Shown piece by piece: positions 6,824-8,020 of a stretch of 8,020 bases of DNA (its first letter is position 1; every line of letters begins with the position of its first letter). The notes beneath the pieces are model-generated. The model saw only the letters and a program-made list of their open reading frames with translations, made no database searches and was not told the origin of the DNA. The stretch covers positions 1 to 8,020 of the forward strand of contig JBLHLB010000189.1 in NCBI GenBank assembly GCA_047618505.1, in the 5' to 3' direction. The translations under genes and the position numbers were made by a program. Source of the stretch: JBLHLB01 sp047618505. Its GTDB lineage: Bacteria > Planctomycetota > UBA1135 > GCA-002686595.

Positions 6824-7299
6824 GTGCATCCGAACTACAAAACAGAAGATTGCGTCACCAACTGGCCCAAGCATGACGGGACACTTGTGCGGAAAGGCGG
6901 GCTCACTCTGTTGAGATCTGAGACATCAATCAAAGCCTAGGTTGCCTCATCTTCTGGAAGCCGTGGGGTACCTCAGAGGTGCTCCGTATTGGCAATTGAG
7001 GGCCATCGCACCCTGCACCTCCTGTTTTTGCGTCAAACTCATGGGGTGCCTGCGTTCACTCCTCGAGCTCATGGACACCGCCTAGATGCACCGAGTCACG
7101 CGATACGATCCCGACTCTCCCGCAGGGAACAGGCGCTATTCGTCCAAATTGACGCCCCTCCGCGTAAGGGGCCCACTCACTTGATCTTGGACAACACAGG
7201 CCTGTCTATTTCACGCGAAAGTGAATACCCGGTAGCGAACCATTGGGGCAAGGGGGTAGCAACAACGGACAGTGGAAGCACCTCACGTCAGATGGGAGA
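6824..7299 (+). pseudogene. N-terminal and middle part of an IS5-type transposase, broken
   Basis: From GTG 6824 the frame reads HPNYKTEDCVTNWPKHDG, then TLVRKGGLTL, the standard N-terminal pattern of IS5-group transposases (Y-K-x...V-x-NW-x-x-Y-D-x-x-L-x-x-RG-x-LT). It continues in one frame through an amber TAG at 6938, where the family has Trp (K-A-W), to VLAIEGHRTLHLLFLRQTHG. The next motif, CLRSLLELMDTA, is in another frame at 7047-7082, and LDAPSHAIRSRLSRRE returns to the first frame from 7082. HLILDNTGLSI follows with the first catalytic Asp and its usual D-x-TGL context. Another shift in the G-run at 7252-7256 leads to GQWKHLTSDG at 7267-7296, probably the degraded W-x-K-L-H-L-x-x-D block. 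The rest of the catalytic domain is absent and replaced by an unrelated transposase fragment. Clearly a dead IS remnant. Confidence 0.8.
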
Positions 7300-7743
7300 T
7301 TCTGCGCGTTAACGCCACCCAGCATCAAACCGCGCTCTTGGCCGCCCACCAGCTCCGTGGGGCGTTCCCATGGAAGGTGCTGCAAGTGCTTCTCCACGAG
7401 AAGGACAGGGTCTATGGATGGGGCTTCAAGGAGATGTTGCAGGCCCTTGGGGTCTGACCGATCCGCCCGATCCGTCCTGGCCCACGTTCACCCGGGCAAG
7501 ACTGCATACATCAAACGAGTGATCGGAACTCTTCGTGCCGAATTCACGCACGACCTCATCTCTATTGGCCGTCGGCACCTGCCTCCGGTCTTCTCTGAGT
7601 ACCTCGAGTACTACAACAAGTCGCGGCCGAATCAGTCGCTGGAGCGAGATGCACCGCAGCATCAATCCGTTGAGAGAGTCGATGATCTAAACGCTTGGTC
7701 CGTGCCCAACCGGCTTCATCGTTGGCACTTTCAAGCGAGCTGA
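7287..7743 (+). pseudogene. C-terminal half of an integrase-core (rve, IS481-like) transposase, broken
   Basis: One frame from about 7287 to a TGA at 7455-7457 encodes RWEILRVNATQHQTALLAAH, QLRGAFPW and KDRVYGWGFKEMLQALGV. This is the central core of IS481/IS3-like DDE integrases, usually V-x-H-F-N-V-T-x-H-P-T-A, Q-x-x-x-AFPW, RDRDxxYG, ALG. After a frameshift between about 7455 and 7500 a second frame carries AYIKRVIGTLRAEF, then RRHLPPVFSEYLEYYNKSRP and NQSLERDAP, the typical C-terminal block, and ends at TGA 7741-7743. The family's catalytic Glu in Y-x-ERxIG is Lys here (codon AAA 7513-7515), and the RDRD motif reads HEKD. The N-terminal half and first catalytic Asp are missing. The join with the IS5 remnant lies somewhere in 7280-7300; which bases belong to which is uncertain. 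Confidence 0.8.
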
Positions 7744-7778
7744 GTCATCTTGCTGCCTGGGAAGATCACAATGCCTTA

Positions 7779-7811
7779 GGAAATGTCCGCGCGCTGTGCG
7801 CGGAGCGTTCC
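7779..7811. repeat. Two-tier GC hairpin downstream of the transposase remnants
   Basis: TCCGCGC (7786-7792) pairs perfectly with GCGCGGA (7798-7804) around a five-base loop. Beyond a three-base internal loop on each side, GGAA (7779-7782) pairs with TTCC (7808-7811). It lies 35 bases after the integrase remnant's stop. It could be a terminator without a T-run or part of a mobile-element end; nothing decides between these. Confidence 0.35.
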
Positions 7812-7981
7812 TTGCGCGGGAACAGGCAGGTCGGGTCTGTCGGCTTAGCTAGCCCTCTGATGGCCTGAATGGGGTGCTCGGCAGGCGCAGGTTGGTCTCC
7901 GCTTGCCAAGTCAACCGGGCTCGATTCTTTGCTTTCCCCCCAATCCAGCTCTGCCACGGCCCGCGGCCCTCAACTCGGTAA

Positions 7982-7999
7982 ATCCCGGTCCGGGATAAT
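7982..7999 (+). promoter_or_regulatory. Palindrome overlapping a -10-like hexamer at the right edge
   Basis: ATCCCGG-T-CCGGGAT (7982-7996) is a perfect 15-base palindrome about a central T. Its end merges into GATAAT (7994-7999), which matches TATAAT at five of six positions. No good -35 is visible. The arrangement would suit a repressor site at a promoter, or a short hairpin in a leader. The rest of 7744-8020 holds no gene I can recognise. Confidence 0.3.
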
Positions 8000-8005
8000 A
8001 CACTC

Positions 8006-8011
8006 AGGAGG
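8006..8011 (+). promoter_or_regulatory. Strong ribosome binding site for a gene starting beyond the window
   Basis: AGGAGG (8006-8011), continuing as AA, is a full-strength Shine-Dalgarno sequence nine bases from the window end, with no start codon in the remaining bases. It suggests a + strand gene beginning just after 8020. With the GATAAT at 7994 the leader would be very short, so the two signals may not belong to the same transcript. Confidence 0.4.
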
Positions 8012-8020
8012 AAGGCGGGC

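Noticed and set aside
7459..7476. Short tandem repeat CGATCCGCC/CGATCCGTC
   Set aside because: Two 9-base units in a decayed transposase at the frameshift region; probably replication slippage rather than a functional repeat.
7766..7957. Minus-strand open frame of 63 codons right of the transposase remnants
   Set aside because: No recognisable motif and no convincing ribosome binding site, and it spans the GC hairpin at 7786-7804; probably chance.

Overview
The window is GC-rich DNA from a Gram-negative-type bacterium. The evidence for a cell with periplasm-facing lipoproteins is a mutarotase carrying a lipoprotein signal peptide. I cannot name the phylum from the sequence. The mix of a ribose/xylose-class sugar ABC transporter, an exported mutarotase and heavily decayed IS5 and IS481-like transposases would fit Planctomycetes, Acidobacteria or similar lineages, but that is a guess. 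I see no rRNA, tRNA, CRISPR array or prophage.

Positions 1-4755 (+) hold a compact sugar-uptake operon. It starts with the tail of an upstream gene (1-48, possibly a LacI-type regulator), then a two-domain sugar ABC ATPase (48-1604), a XylH/RbsC-type permease (1601-2755), a predicted lipoprotein aldose 1-epimerase (2808-3989) and a short-chain dehydrogenase (4000-4755). The first three genes overlap by 1-4 bases and the others follow at 52 and 10 bases, so co-transcription is likely. No periplasmic sugar-binding protein is encoded here, so it must lie elsewhere. A coherent reading is that the mutarotase outside the cytoplasm equilibrates sugar anomers, the ABC system imports one, and the dehydrogenase acts on the imported sugar. 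The sugar cannot be read from the sequence.

Positions 4756-7743 are an accessory segment. A minus-strand PLP-dependent group II decarboxylase gene (5266-6660), related to the cysteine sulfinate/glutamate decarboxylase family, is intact and has a plausible promoter with an operator-like dyad. On its left (4893-5066) is a C-terminal shard of an IS5-type transposase. On its right (6824 to about 7299) is the N-terminal and middle part of an IS5-type transposase carrying an amber codon and frameshifts. Both read on the + strand, so the decarboxylase sits between the 3' end of one IS copy and the 5' end of another. The right-hand remnant runs directly into the decayed C-terminal half of an integrase-core (rve, IS481-like) transposase (about 7287-7743), whose usual catalytic Glu codon is now Lys.

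Positions 7744-8020 contain no recognisable gene. There is a strong GC hairpin (7786-7804) and, at the right edge, a palindrome next to a -10-like hexamer and an AGGAGG ribosome binding site, which suggests a + strand gene starting just beyond the window.

I found no clearly undescribed system. The most useful leads are the IS-flanked decarboxylase, the exported mutarotase inside a transporter operon, and a dehydrogenase whose canonical active-site Asn and NNAG motif are altered.
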